This document shows, piece by piece, positions 1 through 12,092 of a stretch of DNA of 64,000 nucleotides; position 1 is the first letter of the stretch, and each line of letters opens with the position of its first letter. This DNA comes from Providencia vermicola (GTDB lineage: Bacteria; Pseudomonadota; Gammaproteobacteria; Enterobacterales; Enterobacteriaceae). The notes beneath the pieces were generated by a model. It ran no database searches. It was given only the letters and a program-made list of their open reading frames with translations, and was not told where the DNA came from. A program made the translations under genes and the position numbers. The stretch is from positions 2,483,001-2,547,000 of the forward strand of contig NZ_CP048796.1 of NCBI RefSeq assembly GCF_010748935.1, given 5' to 3'.

Positions 1-761
1 TGGCGGATCATGCGTTCCATGATTTCACGCACTTGTTCCGCCGTCATAAATGACGTTTCAACATCGATCTGAGTAAATTCAGGCTGACGATCTGCGCGCA
101 AGTCTTCGTCACGGAAGCACTTCACGATCTGGTAATAACGGTCAAAACCCGACATCATCAGCAATTGTTTAAACAATTGTGGTGACTGCGGTAATGCATA
201 AAACTTGCCTTTATGAACACGGCTTGGTACCAAGTAGTCACGAGCCCCTTCTGGGGTTGCTTTTGTGAGCATTGGTGTTTCAACATCAACAAACCCTTCT
301 TCATCCATAAAACGGCGGACAAAACTGGTGATTTTAGCTCGGGTGCGTAGACGCTCTGACATCTCAGGGCGACGAAGATCAAGGTAACGATACTTTAAGC
401 GACGCTCTTCTGTATTCGTTTGATTACTATCCAGAGGTAATGGCTCTGATTTATTAAAGACATTAAGCTCTTCAGCAAAGATTTCAATTTCCCCTGTCGC
501 CATATCTTTATTTTTTTGGTTATCTGGGCGAGCACGGACAGTCCCTGTAATCTGTATACAGAATTCATTACGCAATTCCGAAGCTTTTTCAAAGAGGTCT
601 TTGCGCTCTGGATCGAAAAAGACTTGAACGACCCCTTCACGGTCACGCATATCGATAAAAATCAAACCACCTAAATCACGACGGCGGTTTACCCATCCAC
701 AAAGAGTGACTTTTTGGCCTTCATGGGCAATATTTAACTGCCCACAATAGTTAGTACGCAT
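1..761 (-). CDS. aspS: Aspartate--tRNA ligase, N-terminal part (cut by window edge)
   Basis: Class II aminoacyl-tRNA synthetase that charges tRNA-Asp in the cytoplasm. The minus-strand frame opens at the ATG at 759-761 and stays open to base 1, giving about 253 residues. It starts [10 protein letters not shown] and contains the OB-fold anticodon-binding domain (residues about 1-110, with [15 protein letters not shown]) and then the start of the catalytic domain with [33 protein letters not shown]-like sequence (here FVDVETP) and the class II motif 2 region [15 protein letters not shown]. The C-terminal part lies outside the window. In E. coli aspS is also close to yecN-cmoA-cmoB, so the location fits. 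The assignment is secure; only the missing 3' end is unknown. Confidence 0.97.
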   Translation of the reverse strand, partial: MRTNYCGQLNIAHEGQKVTLCGWVNRRRDLGGLIFIDMRDREGVVQVFFDPERKDLFEKASELRNEFCIQITGTVRARPDNQKNKDMATGEIEIFAEELNVFNKSEPLPLDSNQTNTEERRLKYRYLDLRRPEMSERLRTRAKITSFVRRFMDEEGFVDVETPMLTKATPEGARDYLVPSRVHKGKFYALPQSPQLFKQLLMMSGFDRYYQIVKCFRDEDLRADRQPEFTQIDVETSFMTAEQVREIMERMIR

Positions 762-1343
762 ACAATATCCTTTTTACTCAGCTTGTTGTGCATTTGCTTG
801 CTGCGGAAATTTGGCATTTTGCTGAACATTCAGAATGTCAAAAAAGGCAGACATTATACAGGAAATTCTGTTGCACAAACAGTTACGTATTAGGAGGCAA
901 TACCTAATATTTTTGTTTTTAATCATATTTGCATCGATTAAAAGGTCGCCAACATAACGTAACGAGTACTGTACATTGATAGAGACAGAATTTATGACTG
1001 AGGGTAATTTTAAGTGACTCTGTCGGTGATGTACATATTCCAACTCGGGTTTATTTTCTCTTGATTGCTTAATAGACAGGCCATGCCCCCGCCAATATCT
1101 ATCATTGACTAGCCAATAAAGGACAAAACCATCAATATTCGCAATCTAGGCCACTTAATAACCAAACGACGCATTGACTTGATGATGGCATATTGCATCA
1201 GTCATAAAGAAAATGTGATAAATAAAAAGATTCCACGCACCAATAAACTACCTGTTTCATTTCACATTCATCGATTTCAGAATCATTACCGCTGTTATTT
1301 GTTATAATTACACTAATTTCAACTGTATGTATAAGGTTATTCG
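762..1343. other. 582-bp intergenic region
   Basis: AT-rich spacer between the divergent aspS and the DUF4377 lipoprotein gene. It must hold both promoters. An 89-codon minus-strand frame exists here (774-1043), but it has no convincing start site or recognisable domain. I see no RNA gene or repeat. Confidence 0.6.
1303..1308 (+). promoter_or_regulatory. Possible -10 box for the DUF4377 lipoprotein gene
   Basis: A perfect TATAAT lies 36 bp before the ATG at 1344 and has a TG two bases upstream (extended -10 character). No clear -35 is visible. The assignment rests on position and motif only. Confidence 0.35.
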
Positions 1344-1667
1344 ATGAAAAAATGTGTATTCGTTTCTTCACTCCTTTTTGTTCTTGTAGGCTGCCAAACA
1401 GTGAAAACTACTGATAACACTAAAACTTTTTATATCGATTCAACTCTCGCGGATTGTGTCGGCGTTGCTCCGATGAAATGTATGAAAATCAAACAGAACC
1501 AACAGGCTGATTGGGAACTGTTCTATGGCACTATCCAAGGATTTGACTACCAACCGGGTTATCAATATACCTTAAAAGTCAACCAATTTGATGTCGCCAA
1601 CCCGCCAGCAGACGCGCCAAGCCTGCGTTATGAGTTGGTTGAAATCATCAACAAAACCAAAAAATAA
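1344..1667 (+). CDS. DUF4377 domain lipoprotein
   Basis: A 107-aa secreted lipoprotein of unknown function. The N-terminus MKKCVFVSSLLFVLVGC is a type II signal peptide with lipobox LVGC, so lipidation is predicted at Cys17. The mature part carries the DUF4377 signature (DCVGVAPMKCMKIK at about residues 38-51, then a WELFYGTIQGF segment and a C-terminal YELVEI strand). In other bacteria this domain often occurs in envelope-stress or META-type lipoproteins, but no reaction is known. The ATG at 1344 follows an AAGG at 1333-1336. It stands alone as a single gene divergent from aspS. Domain recognition is fairly sure; function is not. Confidence 0.8.
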   Translation: MKKCVFVSSLLFVLVGCQTVKTTDNTKTFYIDSTLADCVGVAPMKCMKIKQNQQADWELFYGTIQGFDYQPGYQYTLKVNQFDVANPPADAPSLRYELVEIINKTKK

Positions 1668-1852
1668 GTTTATTGTATTTTAAATCCGACCATGAGGACT
1701 TTATCACTCAACCACCCCATGGTCATTCAAACACATTCCCCATTGTTTTCATTATATTTGGGTAATATTATTGGTTACCTTAAATGGCGTAAAACAACTG
1801 GCGCCTATACACAGCATAGTAAAAAACATTCAACAGAAGGTAATGGCTCATC

Positions 1853-2257
1853 GTGAACCATAAAATTATCGATAAATTAGGTTTAATTACACTTTCTAAC
1901 CGAAAAGTTGCCATGGTTCGTTCCCATAATAAAGAATTGTTTTACATTCCAGGTGGAAAACGTGAGCCAGATGAAAGTGATGAGCAGGCCTTGTGCCGTG
2001 AAATTAACGAAGAGTTAACCTTAACGTTAGAGAAAGACTCAATACGTTTTTATGGGGAGTTTATTGGCCCTGCTGATGGTAAACAAGAAGGTACGCAAGT
2101 GCGTATTCGTTGTTATTTTGCCAATTATGATGGGGTCGCTCAGCCTGCCGCGGAAATTGCAGAACTTGCTTGGTTTAATAGCTCAAATTTAGGCCATTGT
2201 TCCGCCACAGCCGCAAGGGTTGTTTCGCAACTACAACAAGACAACCTAATTGATTAA
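1853..2257 (+). CDS. NUDIX hydrolase
   Basis: A 134-aa single-domain NUDIX protein, predicted to hydrolyse a nucleoside diphosphate linked to another moiety; the substrate cannot be told. The Nudix box is visible at about residues 34-57: GGKREPDESDEQ followed by REINEEL, which supplies the metal-binding glutamates. The glycine usually found two residues after the REXXEE core is a threonine here. The start is the GTG at 1853, behind AGAAGG at 1835-1840; the nearby ATG at 1843 is in another frame and stops after six codons. It is likely a single-gene unit between the lipoprotein gene and yecN. Confidence 0.85.
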   Translation: MNHKIIDKLGLITLSNRKVAMVRSHNKELFYIPGGKREPDESDEQALCREINEELTLTLEKDSIRFYGEFIGPADGKQEGTQVRIRCYFANYDGVAQPAAEIAELAWFNSSNLGHCSATAARVVSQLQQDNLID

Positions 2258-2327
2258 ATAACAACCAGAACGTGTTTGGGTTTTATGTAAACTTTGTTTG
2301 AATATTAATGATTAATAGTTTTACTAT

Positions 2328-2342
2328 TAGTAAATTTTACTA
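2328..2342. repeat. 15-bp perfect palindrome upstream of yecN
   Basis: TAGTAAA and TTTACTA flank a single central T, 71 bp before the yecN ATG and just upstream of a TATAAT at 2354-2359. The position suits an operator for yecN-cmoAB, but in AT-rich DNA it may be chance. Confidence 0.3.
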
Positions 2343-2412
2343 GTTTCTATTAATATAATGCGTAGTTTTAATCAGTTAGTCAGTCAATTTGATTAAGCAA
2401 TGGAGTGAATAA

Positions 2413-2811
2413 ATGGTCAGCTCTCTGTATGCTGTACTGGGCGCTTTGTTACTACTTAAGCTATCGTTAAATGTTGTAAAGCTCAGAAATCAATACCGTG
2501 TATCTTATGGTGACGGGGGTTTTTATGAGTTACAGACTGCGATCCGCGTTCATGGTAACGCAATTGAATATATTCCTATCGCTTTAATTTTGCTACTGTT
2601 TATGGAAATGAACGGTGCACAAGTTTGGATGATCCACCTTTGTGGACTAATTCTGATTGCAGGACGAGTCCTACATTCTTATGGTTTGAAAAATCATGAC
2701 GGCTCTTATCGTCGTTCAGGTATGGCGGCAACGTATATCGCAATGACGTTAATGGTTATCGCCAATATTTACTACCTACCTTGGATCCAAATTTTTTCTT
2801 TCAATCTTTAG
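2413..2811 (+). CDS. yecN: MAPEG family inner membrane protein YecN
   Basis: A 132-aa integral membrane protein of the MAPEG family (membrane-associated proteins in eicosanoid and glutathione metabolism). The bacterial YecN branch has no established reaction. About four hydrophobic helices are visible: residues 2-20, 55-70, 75-90 and 107-125. The family feature RVHGNAIEYIPI sits at about residues 46-57. The ATG at 2413 is preceded by TGGAGTG. It lies just upstream of cmoA and cmoB, the same order as in E. coli, which supports the symbol. Confidence 0.88.
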   Translation: MVSSLYAVLGALLLLKLSLNVVKLRNQYRVSYGDGGFYELQTAIRVHGNAIEYIPIALILLLFMEMNGAQVWMIHLCGLILIAGRVLHSYGLKNHDGSYRRSGMAATYIAMTLMVIANIYYLPWIQIFSFNL

Positions 2812-2878
2812 TTATTATTATCAATGCGGCACTGTGAACGAGTGTCGTAAAACTTTTATTGCACTTTTGACCGATTGA

Positions 2879-4668
<1,790 letters not shown>

Positions 4669-4674
4669 AATCAT

Positions 4675-4709
4675 AGAATAAGGGTGGCTAATGCTACGCT
4701 TATTCTTTT
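4675..4709 (+). terminator. Intrinsic terminator after cmoB
   Basis: Arms AGAATAAG (4675-4682) and CTTATTCT (4699-4706) pair. An imperfect inner stem around TAAT extends the hairpin, and a short T-run follows. Confidence 0.7.
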
Positions 4710-4893
4710 CCCAGCGATTATTCATCATTTTAAATCTGTCGTTATTAATACTAATTTAAATACTTAGGTCATAATAGATTAACCAAACTGTATAAACATT
4801 TTATTTCCTCAAAGCTTATCGATATAATAATATTTATATCAATATGAAATAAAATTTAATTATTGTTAATTACAGACTTATTTGGATATTCTT

Positions 4894-5700
4894 ATGAAGC
4901 CTTCCCTTATTTTTATCGTTCCTTTCTCTTTTCTTTTACTCGCTTGCTCTCCTCCAGAAAATAGAATTCATACCGCAATAAAAAAAGAGATTGCCACATA
5001 TTACCCTGACCCTGATTCAATACAATATAAAGATATTGTTGTTCATCGAAATGCCAATGAAGCTATCGTTTGTGGTGAATTTAATGCAAAGAACAATCAA
5101 AATGAGTTGATGGGGTTTAAACCATTTGTCAGTGAAATTTATATTGGTGACAATATAGAGATCAACTCTATTCGTGTTGGTAATCGTATTCGCAAAGAGA
5201 GTTTTCCTGCCTTAGTTTGTCAGCATGGCAGCTATGATGAAGGTGTTAAAGCACAGAATCGGCAAAATAAAGCGTTTTTAGATAATATGAATGGGTTAGC
5301 TCAGATAGAAAGCTATATTGACGATTCATCCGTCGGCAATCGTGTAAGGTCTTACCTTATTAATAGAGCAAAAGAGATCTACGAGAATGAATTAAGCCCC
5401 GAAACACTCAAGGTCGTGGACTCCACTGAAGGTCGTTTGGTCACTGTTGTTGCCTATAAAAAAGGTGATGATGTCTACTTTGCTTCTATACTCAACCAAG
5501 AGATCTATGAGTTAGAACCAATAAAAAATTCCGTCGTAAAATATATTCATGGGGCTGAAAAAGATAAGAACCTCGTTGTGTTAGGAAATTATACGACGGA
5601 AGATAATGGTGAAAAAGTCTCTGAACTGCTCCTATTAGCCGTAGAGATCCTAGAAAATGGTGTATCATATGCAAATGCCGTTTTCCCAGCCAAGTCTTAA
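4894..5700 (+). CDS. Putative lipoprotein of unknown function
   Basis: A 268-aa secreted protein. MKPSLIFIVPFSFLLLAC is a lipoprotein signal with lipobox LLAC, so the mature N-terminus should be a lipidated Cys18. The first mature segment (about 22-110) has a pattern common in small enterobacterial lipoproteins (IKKEIATYYPDPDSIQYKDI, then IVCGEFNAKN), the kind of fold that presents two cysteines; the C-terminal half (about 130-265) is soluble and not recognised. I chose the ATG at 4894 because the signal peptide begins there; a TTG four codons upstream in the same frame is less likely. It is monocistronic, flanked by terminators on both sides. Confidence 0.6.
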   Translation: MKPSLIFIVPFSFLLLACSPPENRIHTAIKKEIATYYPDPDSIQYKDIVVHRNANEAIVCGEFNAKNNQNELMGFKPFVSEIYIGDNIEINSIRVGNRIRKESFPALVCQHGSYDEGVKAQNRQNKAFLDNMNGLAQIESYIDDSSVGNRVRSYLINRAKEIYENELSPETLKVVDSTEGRLVTVVAYKKGDDVYFASILNQEIYELEPIKNSVVKYIHGAEKDKNLVVLGNYTTEDNGEKVSELLLLAVEILENGVSYANAVFPAKS

Positions 5701-5714
5701 TTAAACGTCATTTA

Positions 5715-5746
5715 ATTGGGCACATTATTTTTTATAATTGCCCAAT
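5715..5746 (+). terminator. Hairpin after the 268-aa lipoprotein gene
   Basis: Arms ATTGGGCA (5715-5722) and TGCCCAAT (5739-5746) pair perfectly. The run after it is only mildly T-rich, so it is a plausible but weak terminator. Confidence 0.5.
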
Positions 5747-5992
5747 CAATTTAAGTGTATTTATCGCATAAAGAAGGTTATCTTATACGCCATTACGTCT
5801 ATTTTATCGATACAACCAATCATATTATTGACGCCTTTAAAGAGTGAAATTATTGTCGTCGAGTTGATACCTTCTTATTATCGCCCTACTCTTTATTTCT
5901 AGAGCAATATTATCTCTAATGGGCTTGGTATATTATTTATCGTGAAAAGAATACATTCGATGATATATTGCTAATATTGATTAACTGACCAA
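5747..5992. other. Non-coding spacer between the lipoprotein gene and cutC
   Basis: Together with its bounding hairpins this makes 350 bp without a gene (5701-6050). I see no other signal. Confidence 0.5.
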
Positions 5993-6022
5993 AAAAAAGA
6001 GAGATAAATATCCCTCTTTTTT
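5993..6022. terminator. Bidirectional terminator between convergent genes
   Basis: A nine-base stem AAAAAAGAG (5993-6001) pairs with CTCTTTTTT (6014-6022). It has an A-run on one side and a T-run on the other, so it can end transcripts from both directions, including cutC on the minus strand. Confidence 0.7.
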
Positions 6023-6050
6023 ATCGTTCTATTGTTGAATAACGTCGCCG

Positions 6051-6812
6051 CTATGCCGAAATTTTTTCAGTAATCGAAATAAAATCTTTCATTGCCTCAA
6101 CTGTTGGCCCATCAACACAGTAATGTGTAAACTCATCATTTTCACTGTTTGATGCCATCGTCACACCAACTTTACGGTAGTTCATGCTTGAGGGAACTGA
6201 TTTACCCGCTGAGCTGTGCACTTCCGTCAAACCGATTTCCATAAACTTACTTAAATTGGCTAATCGTACCCCAGCGCCAGCCATAATGATTGGGCCATTG
6301 ATTTCTCGGCTTTTTTCGTTTAGCTCTTTCAGTAATGGTAAACCTAACTCTGCATTTTGTTGTTGTCCAGAGGTCAGGATCCGAGCCACACCTAAGTTTT
6401 TTAACTGCTCAAGGGCAAGCAATGGATTAATACACATATCAAAGGCACGGTGAAAAGTAATATGCATTCCTTGTGCTATTTCCATCAATATATGCATACG
6501 ATCAATATCAATACGCCCTTCGGTATCAAGGATACCGATGACAGCACCAGGAAAGCCCATTTCTTTTACCATAATCAAATCATCTCTGATCACATCAAAT
6601 TCATTTGTGTCATAGCAAAAATCACCGCCGCGAGGACGAATTATTGGGTGAACGGGAATATGCAGTTTTTCGTTTGCTAACTTTAAATACCCATAACTCG
6701 GTGTTAGGCCACCATCAGCTGCACCAGAACATAATTCAATGCGATCAGCGCCATATTCTTGGGCGACTTGAGCGCATTCAATACCAAAACAGCAAATCTC
6801 CAGCTTTGCCAT
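6051..6812 (-). CDS. cutC: CutC family protein
   Basis: A TIM-barrel cytoplasmic protein of the CutC family, historically linked to copper tolerance; the molecular activity is unsettled. From the ATG at 6810-6812 it is 253 aa. The N-terminus [21 protein letters not shown] and the segments [31 protein letters not shown] and HITFHRAFD are typical of the family. The start was chosen because GGAGGT sits just upstream; a longer frame adds eight residues without a ribosome site. The neighbours yecM and argS are as in E. coli, but the torYZ genes found beside them there are absent. Confidence 0.93.
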   Translation of the reverse strand: MAKLEICCFGIECAQVAQEYGADRIELCSGAADGGLTPSYGYLKLANEKLHIPVHPIIRPRGGDFCYDTNEFDVIRDDLIMVKEMGFPGAVIGILDTEGRIDIDRMHILMEIAQGMHITFHRAFDMCINPLLALEQLKNLGVARILTSGQQQNAELGLPLLKELNEKSREINGPIIMAGAGVRLANLSKFMEIGLTEVHSSAGKSVPSSMNYRKVGVTMASNSENDEFTHYCVDGPTVEAMKDFISITEKISA

Positions 6813-6991
6813 GACCACCTCCAAAGATAGAATCAAACTCTGACGTTAAAACTTAATTCATCAACTTAATATGAGCCTGTTATTCGTTAACATTTAGCTA
6901 ATAATGCCATTAATTTCTGAGCGTTATCGGATAGATATCACACCATGAACAGTTTTTTCCGAATTATTAGTCATAACGTTAATTGCATCAC

Positions 6992-7546
6992 TTATTTTTC
7001 GCTTTCTATCACCTGTTTTAGCGTGTAAGGGTGATATTTTACCGTTATCTCCCCATTAGTGACTGCTAATGTTGGATTTGGCAAGCTTTCACTCTGCCCT
7101 TTAGGCTGGCTCATTTTCACGCTATAACCTTCTGGTAGCGGTTGAGGTAACAGGTCAAGCGCCGCACTTTCTAACTGTTCAGGCGCGACGTTCATCACCA
7201 GCTCAATATGTTCCCATGATTCTTGGGCATACCTTTTATCTTTTGGAAAAGGGAGTTCAACGACAGAGACTTCCTGAGCTGCAATCACTAAAGGTCTATT
7301 AAGCTCAAATAAACAAATAGGACGTCCGTTGATTTCATTTTCAGATAAAAGCTGAGCGCATTTTAATAGGCCTTTTTGCCAACGTTGTGCTGTCTCGATA
7401 TGATGGCAACGAACAGAAATGTGGTCAATCTGATAATCAGTGAGTGAAAGAGATAACTCTGCCGCCATCTTCGCTAATTTTTGCTCAAACTCAGGTAATG
7501 CATTCCACAAATCATGCAACTCAAGCACTTCAACAAATTCAGTCAT
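6992..7546 (-). CDS. yecM: YecM family protein (VOC-fold)
   Basis: A 184-aa soluble protein related to the vicinal-oxygen-chelate (glyoxalase-like) metal enzymes; no substrate is known. Recognisable family blocks are DYQIDHISVRCH (about residues 37-48), the ICLFELNRPL block and WEHIELVMNV near residue 130, which supply the presumed metal-site histidine and glutamate positions. It lies between cutC and argS, the E. coli order. The gap to cutC is about 180 bp, so the two may be transcribed together. Confidence 0.88.
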   Translation of the reverse strand: MTEFVEVLELHDLWNALPEFEQKLAKMAAELSLSLTDYQIDHISVRCHHIETAQRWQKGLLKCAQLLSENEINGRPICLFELNRPLVIAAQEVSVVELPFPKDKRYAQESWEHIELVMNVAPEQLESAALDLLPQPLPEGYSVKMSQPKGQSESLPNPTLAVTNGEITVKYHPYTLKQVIESEK

Positions 7547-7774
7547 TCAACATACTCTTTTTCATACATTAATATTTCGTGTGTTAAATCACTCGTCGTG
7601 AGTATCCTCATTCAAATTGAAGAATGATCAGCAGACAGTGAATAAAACGGCTTGACTGTAGCACGACTCCTCAAAAATATGGTATAAAACCTGCCGAATT
7701 TTCTCTTCTTTCTTTTAGTTCTGCGCGTGTAATGGCACAATGCGCTAACTATGTTCGTTATTTAAGGTAATCCG

Positions 7775-9505
7775 GTGAATATTCAGGCTATTCTTTCAGA
7801 TAAAATCAGTGCTGCAATGCAGGCAGCGGGAGCCCCAGAAGGCAGTGATGCACTTGTGCGTCAATCAGCAAAAGCCCAATTTGGTGACTATCAAGCAAAT
7901 GGTGTCATGGGCGCAGCGAAAAAAATGGGCATCAATCCCCGACAACTGGCCGAGCAAGTTGTCAGCCATTTAGATCTTGAAGGTATTGCAAGCAAAATAG
8001 ACATTGCTGGGCCGGGTTTCATCAATATCTTTCTTGAGCCAAACTGGATCACGACCCAAGCTGAACACGCATTGAGCAGTGACCACCTTGGCTTATCACC
8101 CGTGAAATCTGAAACGATAGTTATCGACTACTCTGCCCCGAACGTCGCTAAACAAATGCACGTGGGCCATTTACGTTCAACGATTATCGGTGATGCTGCT
8201 GCCCGTACCTTAGAGTTTTTAGGTCATAAAGTGATCCGCGCTAACCACGTAGGTGACTGGGGTACCCAATTTGGTATGCTCATTGCTTATCTTGAAAAGA
8301 TGCAAAATGAAAATGCCAGTGACATGGCACTGGCTGATCTCGAAGAGTTTTACCGCGAAGCGAAACAGCATTATGACTCAGATGAGGCTTTTGCCGAACG
8401 TGCGCGCGGTTATGTGGTGAAACTGCAATCAGGTGATGAGTATTGCCGCAAAATGTGGCGTAAATTGGTTGATATCACCATGCAACAAAATCAGCAAACC
8501 TATCATCGCCTCAATGTTACTTTGACTGAAGATGATGTGATGGGTGAAAGTCTCTATAACGATATGTTGCCAGGGATTGTTGCGGATCTTAAAGCCAAAG
8601 GCTTAGCGGTTGAAAGCGAAGGAGCCACCGTCGTTTACCTTGATGAATTTAAAAACAAGGAAGGCGAACCAATGGGTGTCATCATCCAGAAAAAAGACGG
8701 CGGTTTTTTATATACAACAACCGATATTGCTTGTGCTAAATATCGCCACGAGGTTCTGCATGCAGATCGTGCTCTTTACTATATTGACTCACGTCAGCAT
8801 CAACACTTGATGCAAGCTTGGACCATTGTTCGTAAAGCTGGCTATATTCCTGAGTCTATGTCACTTGAACACCATATGTTCGGGATGATGTTAGGTAAAG
8901 ATGGCAAACCTTTCAAAACACGTTCTGGTGGCACCGTTCGCCTTTCTGATTTATTAGATGAAGCGATCGAACGCGCGCAAATTCTAATCCGTGCTAAAAA
9001 TCCTGATATGCCCGAAGATGAGCTTAATAATGTTGCTAATGTTGTTGGTATTGGTGCCGTTAAATATGCGGATCTATCAAAAAGCCGTACAACAGACTAC
9101 ATTTTTGATTGGGATAACATGCTCGCTTTCGAGGGAAATACCGCGCCATATATGCAATATGCCTACACCCGTGTCGCCTCAATCTTCAAAAAAGCCAACA
9201 TCACACAAGCTGATCTGACTCAGCCAATGGCGTTACAAGATCCTCGTGAACTCGCACTTGCTACTCGTCTCATGCAGTTTGAAGAAACAATATTGATGGT
9301 AGCACGTGATGGTACGCCTCATGTCATGTGTGCTTATCTGTATGATTTAGCAGGTCTGTTCTCTAGTTTCTACGAGCACTGCCCTATTTTAACTGCTGAA
9401 AACGATGCACAACGTCAAAGCCGTTTAAAACTCGCACTATTAACTCAAAAAACCTTGAAAGCGGGCTTAGATACATTAGGCATCGAAACTGTCGAACGCA
9501 TGTAA
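7775..9505 (+). CDS. argS: Arginine--tRNA ligase
   Basis: Class I aminoacyl-tRNA synthetase that charges tRNA-Arg. It is 576 aa, the family length. An N-terminal Add-1 domain (about 1-100) precedes the catalytic Rossmann fold with the HIGH-type signature HVGH at residues 129-132. Later come [16 protein letters not shown] and a [16 protein letters not shown] segment in the region where other class I enzymes carry KMSKS. The C-terminal helical anticodon-binding domain follows (about 460-576). The start codon is GTG at 7775 behind TTAAGGTAA. It is followed by a strong terminator. Confidence 0.98.
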   Translation: MNIQAILSDKISAAMQAAGAPEGSDALVRQSAKAQFGDYQANGVMGAAKKMGINPRQLAEQVVSHLDLEGIASKIDIAGPGFINIFLEPNWITTQAEHALSSDHLGLSPVKSETIVIDYSAPNVAKQMHVGHLRSTIIGDAAARTLEFLGHKVIRANHVGDWGTQFGMLIAYLEKMQNENASDMALADLEEFYREAKQHYDSDEAFAERARGYVVKLQSGDEYCRKMWRKLVDITMQQNQQTYHRLNVTLTEDDVMGESLYNDMLPGIVADLKAKGLAVESEGATVVYLDEFKNKEGEPMGVIIQKKDGGFLYTTTDIACAKYRHEVLHADRALYYIDSRQHQHLMQAWTIVRKAGYIPESMSLEHHMFGMMLGKDGKPFKTRSGGTVRLSDLLDEAIERAQILIRAKNPDMPEDELNNVANVVGIGAVKYADLSKSRTTDYIFDWDNMLAFEGNTAPYMQYAYTRVASIFKKANITQADLTQPMALQDPRELALATRLMQFEETILMVARDGTPHVMCAYLYDLAGLFSSFYEHCPILTAENDAQRQSRLKLALLTQKTLKAGLDTLGIETVERM

Positions 9506-9524
9506 TATACCGCTTGACCATCAA

Positions 9525-9550
9525 CCCATATCCTAGGATATGGGTTTTTT
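9525..9550 (+). terminator. Terminator after argS
   Basis: Two perfectly complementary 10-base arms (9525-9534 and 9535-9544, reading CCCATATCCT then AGGATATGGG) are followed at once by six T. Confidence 0.85.
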
Positions 9551-9567
9551 ATAGGTATCTTAATAAT

Positions 9568-9597
9568 AAAAAACGCGCCCAAAACAGCGCGTTTTTT
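9568..9597. terminator. Bidirectional terminator between argS and murJ
   Basis: AAAAAACGCGC (9568-9578) pairs with GCGCGTTTTTT (9587-9597). The symmetric A and T tracts let it work on both strands; it most likely serves murJ, which ends at 9620. Confidence 0.85.
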
Positions 9598-9619
9598 ATA
9601 TATGAATCAACAAATAATG

Positions 9620-11155
9620 TTAAATGCTGTGCTTTTTAAAATCCCTTGGGCGGAAGCCTAAAGCAAACAGAGCCGCAAAATAACTCCCCGCACCGATAAT
9701 CACGACAAACATTAAACGCAACATGCGCATGGCCATATTCCCGTCTTGCCATTCTGGCATAAACTGCAATACACCAAACAGAACCGCTGCCATGACAATA
9801 AGTGCGACGATGAGTTTAAAAATAAAGACTTTCCAACCTGCAAGTGGTTTGAAAATTTCTTGTTTGCGTAACTGCCAATACAGAACCCCAGCATTAAAAC
9901 AGGCCGCCAAACCAATTGACAGCGCTAAACCTGCATGCTTCATTGGCCCAATAAAGGCTAAATTCATTAATTGCGTTAAGATTAACGTAACAATAGCGAT
10001 TTTAACTGGCGTTCTAATATCCTGACGAGAATAAAAACCCGGTGCTAAAATTTTCACTAAAATCATGCCGGTAAGCCCTACACAATATGCCATCAATGCA
10101 TATTGTGTCATCAACGAGTCATGCGCCGTAAACTTATCATATTGGAATAAAGACACGGTTAATGCTTCTGACAAAATAGCTAATCCAATGGCGCAAGGTA
10201 AGGCTAACAATAAGCAAAGGCGTAGCCCCCAGTCCATTAAATGACGGTATTCTTGATGATTGCCACTCGTAAAACTTTTTGATAGTGATGGCAATAAAAT
10301 AGTCCCTAACGCAACCCCAAGAACACCGGAAGGTAATTCCATCAACCTATCGGCGTAATACATCCAAGATACGGAACCTGACTGCAAGAATGATGCGAAG
10401 ATCGTATTGATAATCAAAGAAATTTGACTGACCGACACCCCAATAATAGCTGGCCCCATCATTTTCATCACTCGCCAAACCCCACTATCACGAAAAGAGA
10501 TCCGCGGGAGGACAAGCATACCGATTTTTTTCAAATGAGGGAGCTGATAGACCAGCTGTAAAACCCCTCCTACAATAACCGCCCAAGCCAATGACATCAC
10601 TGGTGGATCAAAATAAGGGGCAGCAAATGCAGCAAAGAAAATCATACTCACGTTCAGAAGGGTCGGGGCAAACGCGGGGACCGAGAAGCGGTTCCAAGTG
10701 TTCAATATTGCCCCTGCCAGTGATGCTAATGAGATCAAGAAAATATAGGGGAAAGTAACACGTAAGAGATCGGTGGTTAACGCAAATTTATCGGCATCTG
10801 TGGTAAAACCGGGTGCAGTGACATAGATTATCCATGGTGCGGCGATCATCCCAAGGACAGTCACAATGGCTAAAGCCAATGTCAGCATTCCAGAAATATA
10901 AGCAACAAAAGTACGGGTTGCTTCATCGCCTTGTTGATTCTTATATTCCGCTAATATTGGCACAAACGCTTGTGAAAATGCGCCCTCGGCAAAAATTCGG
11001 CGCAACAGATTGGGCAGTTTGAATGCAACAAAAAAAGCATCTGCCGCGGCTCCAGCCCCAAATACTCGAGCAATGATAGCATCACGGATAAACCCAAGCA
11101 CTCGAGACATCATCGTCATGGAGCTTATCGCTGCTAATGATTTTAATAAATTCAT
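9620..11155 (-). CDS. murJ: Lipid II flippase MurJ
   Basis: Inner membrane flippase that moves the peptidoglycan precursor lipid II across the membrane. From the ATG at 11153-11155 it is 511 aa, the E. coli size. It is highly hydrophobic throughout, consistent with the 14 helices known for the family. The N-terminus [20 protein letters not shown] and the following [20 protein letters not shown] are diagnostic. An in-frame extension of 17 codons upstream is not supported. It is convergent with argS. In E. coli its neighbours are mviM, yceH and rimJ; here only rimJ remains next to it. Confidence 0.97.
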   Translation of the reverse strand: MNLLKSLAAISSMTMMSRVLGFIRDAIIARVFGAGAAADAFFVAFKLPNLLRRIFAEGAFSQAFVPILAEYKNQQGDEATRTFVAYISGMLTLALAIVTVLGMIAAPWIIYVTAPGFTTDADKFALTTDLLRVTFPYIFLISLASLAGAILNTWNRFSVPAFAPTLLNVSMIFFAAFAAPYFDPPVMSLAWAVIVGGVLQLVYQLPHLKKIGMLVLPRISFRDSGVWRVMKMMGPAIIGVSVSQISLIINTIFASFLQSGSVSWMYYADRLMELPSGVLGVALGTILLPSLSKSFTSGNHQEYRHLMDWGLRLCLLLALPCAIGLAILSEALTVSLFQYDKFTAHDSLMTQYALMAYCVGLTGMILVKILAPGFYSRQDIRTPVKIAIVTLILTQLMNLAFIGPMKHAGLALSIGLAACFNAGVLYWQLRKQEIFKPLAGWKVFIFKLIVALIVMAAVLFGVLQFMPEWQDGNMAMRMLRLMFVVIIGAGSYFAALFALGFRPRDFKKHSI

Positions 11156-11327
11156 GATAGGCAAACTAAAAGAAAACAATCGTGCCAGTTTATCAGTGCA
11201 GAGCATAACTGACTATGATTGAAAAGTTAAAATCGGATTTTACTCGTCTACTGAAAGCGACAACCCAGCGAGCATAGCCAGTGGCTGGTGTTTAGCAGCT
11301 CTTCAGCATATTGAGCAAGACACTTAA

Positions 11328-11915
11328 TCAAGGTTTTATTTGTTTCCAATTTTCATTGGTAAGTGCTGTTAAAACATGATCACGCCATTGACCATCAATT
11401 TGCAAATATTGTTTTGCATAACCTTCTCGTTCAAAACCAAGACGTGCTAATAGATTGCCACTACGCAGGTTATGTGGCATATAGTTCGCCATAATCCGGT
11501 GCATGCCTTGATGTGTTTGCATATAACGGATAGTGTGAGCAAGAGCCTCATACATCAATCCCTTCCCTTGCCATTTTTCACCTAACGAGTAGCCTAAATA
11601 GCATGCATGAAAAGCGCCACGCAGCACATTACTAAAGTTAGCAACACCGATCACTTCATTTTCTTGATTATCTAATAATAAAAAATGATAGGCATTACCC
11701 TGACGATGCAATTCGGTCATTAGGTGTAAACGATTGTTCCAACTTGATGGATTGAAATGTGAGCTATCGCGAGTCGGCTCCCATGGTTTTAAAAACTCTT
11801 TATTTTCGCTGTAATAATCCGCTAACCGATAGCTATCACGCTCATACGCTAAACGTACAACCATTCTTTCTGTCACAAGACGTACTTTTGGCTCATTTGT
11901 TCGATAACCAAACAT
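11328..11915 (-). CDS. rimJ: Ribosomal protein S5 alanine N-acetyltransferase RimJ
   Basis: GNAT-family acetyltransferase that modifies the N-terminal alanine of ribosomal protein S5. It is 195 aa, the usual length. [20 protein letters not shown] at the start, the acetyl-CoA site region [17 protein letters not shown] (about residues 108-124), [21 protein letters not shown] and the ending [12 protein letters not shown] match RimJ closely. It is divergent from mdtH, as in E. coli. Confidence 0.96.
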   Translation of the reverse strand: MFGYRTNEPKVRLVTERMVVRLAYERDSYRLADYYSENKEFLKPWEPTRDSSHFNPSSWNNRLHLMTELHRQGNAYHFLLLDNQENEVIGVANFSNVLRGAFHACYLGYSLGEKWQGKGLMYEALAHTIRYMQTHQGMHRIMANYMPHNLRSGNLLARLGFEREGYAKQYLQIDGQWRDHVLTALTNENWKQIKP

Positions 11916-12092
11916 CGTTAACCCTTTTAAAATTGAATCACCAGAAACGGCGTAATGCTAAAAAATAAAACATTAATAACTCATCGTTCTAACGATAAAA
12001 AAATATCATCTTCCCTTGCCTATTCTACTGATATTATTGATGGGAGACATTAAGAATCCTTCCTTCTTTGTTATTTTTTACGATGGTGTGTC

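Noticed and set aside
774-1043. 89-codon minus-strand frame upstream of aspS
   Set aside because: No ribosome site, no domain, and it covers the expected aspS promoter and leader region.
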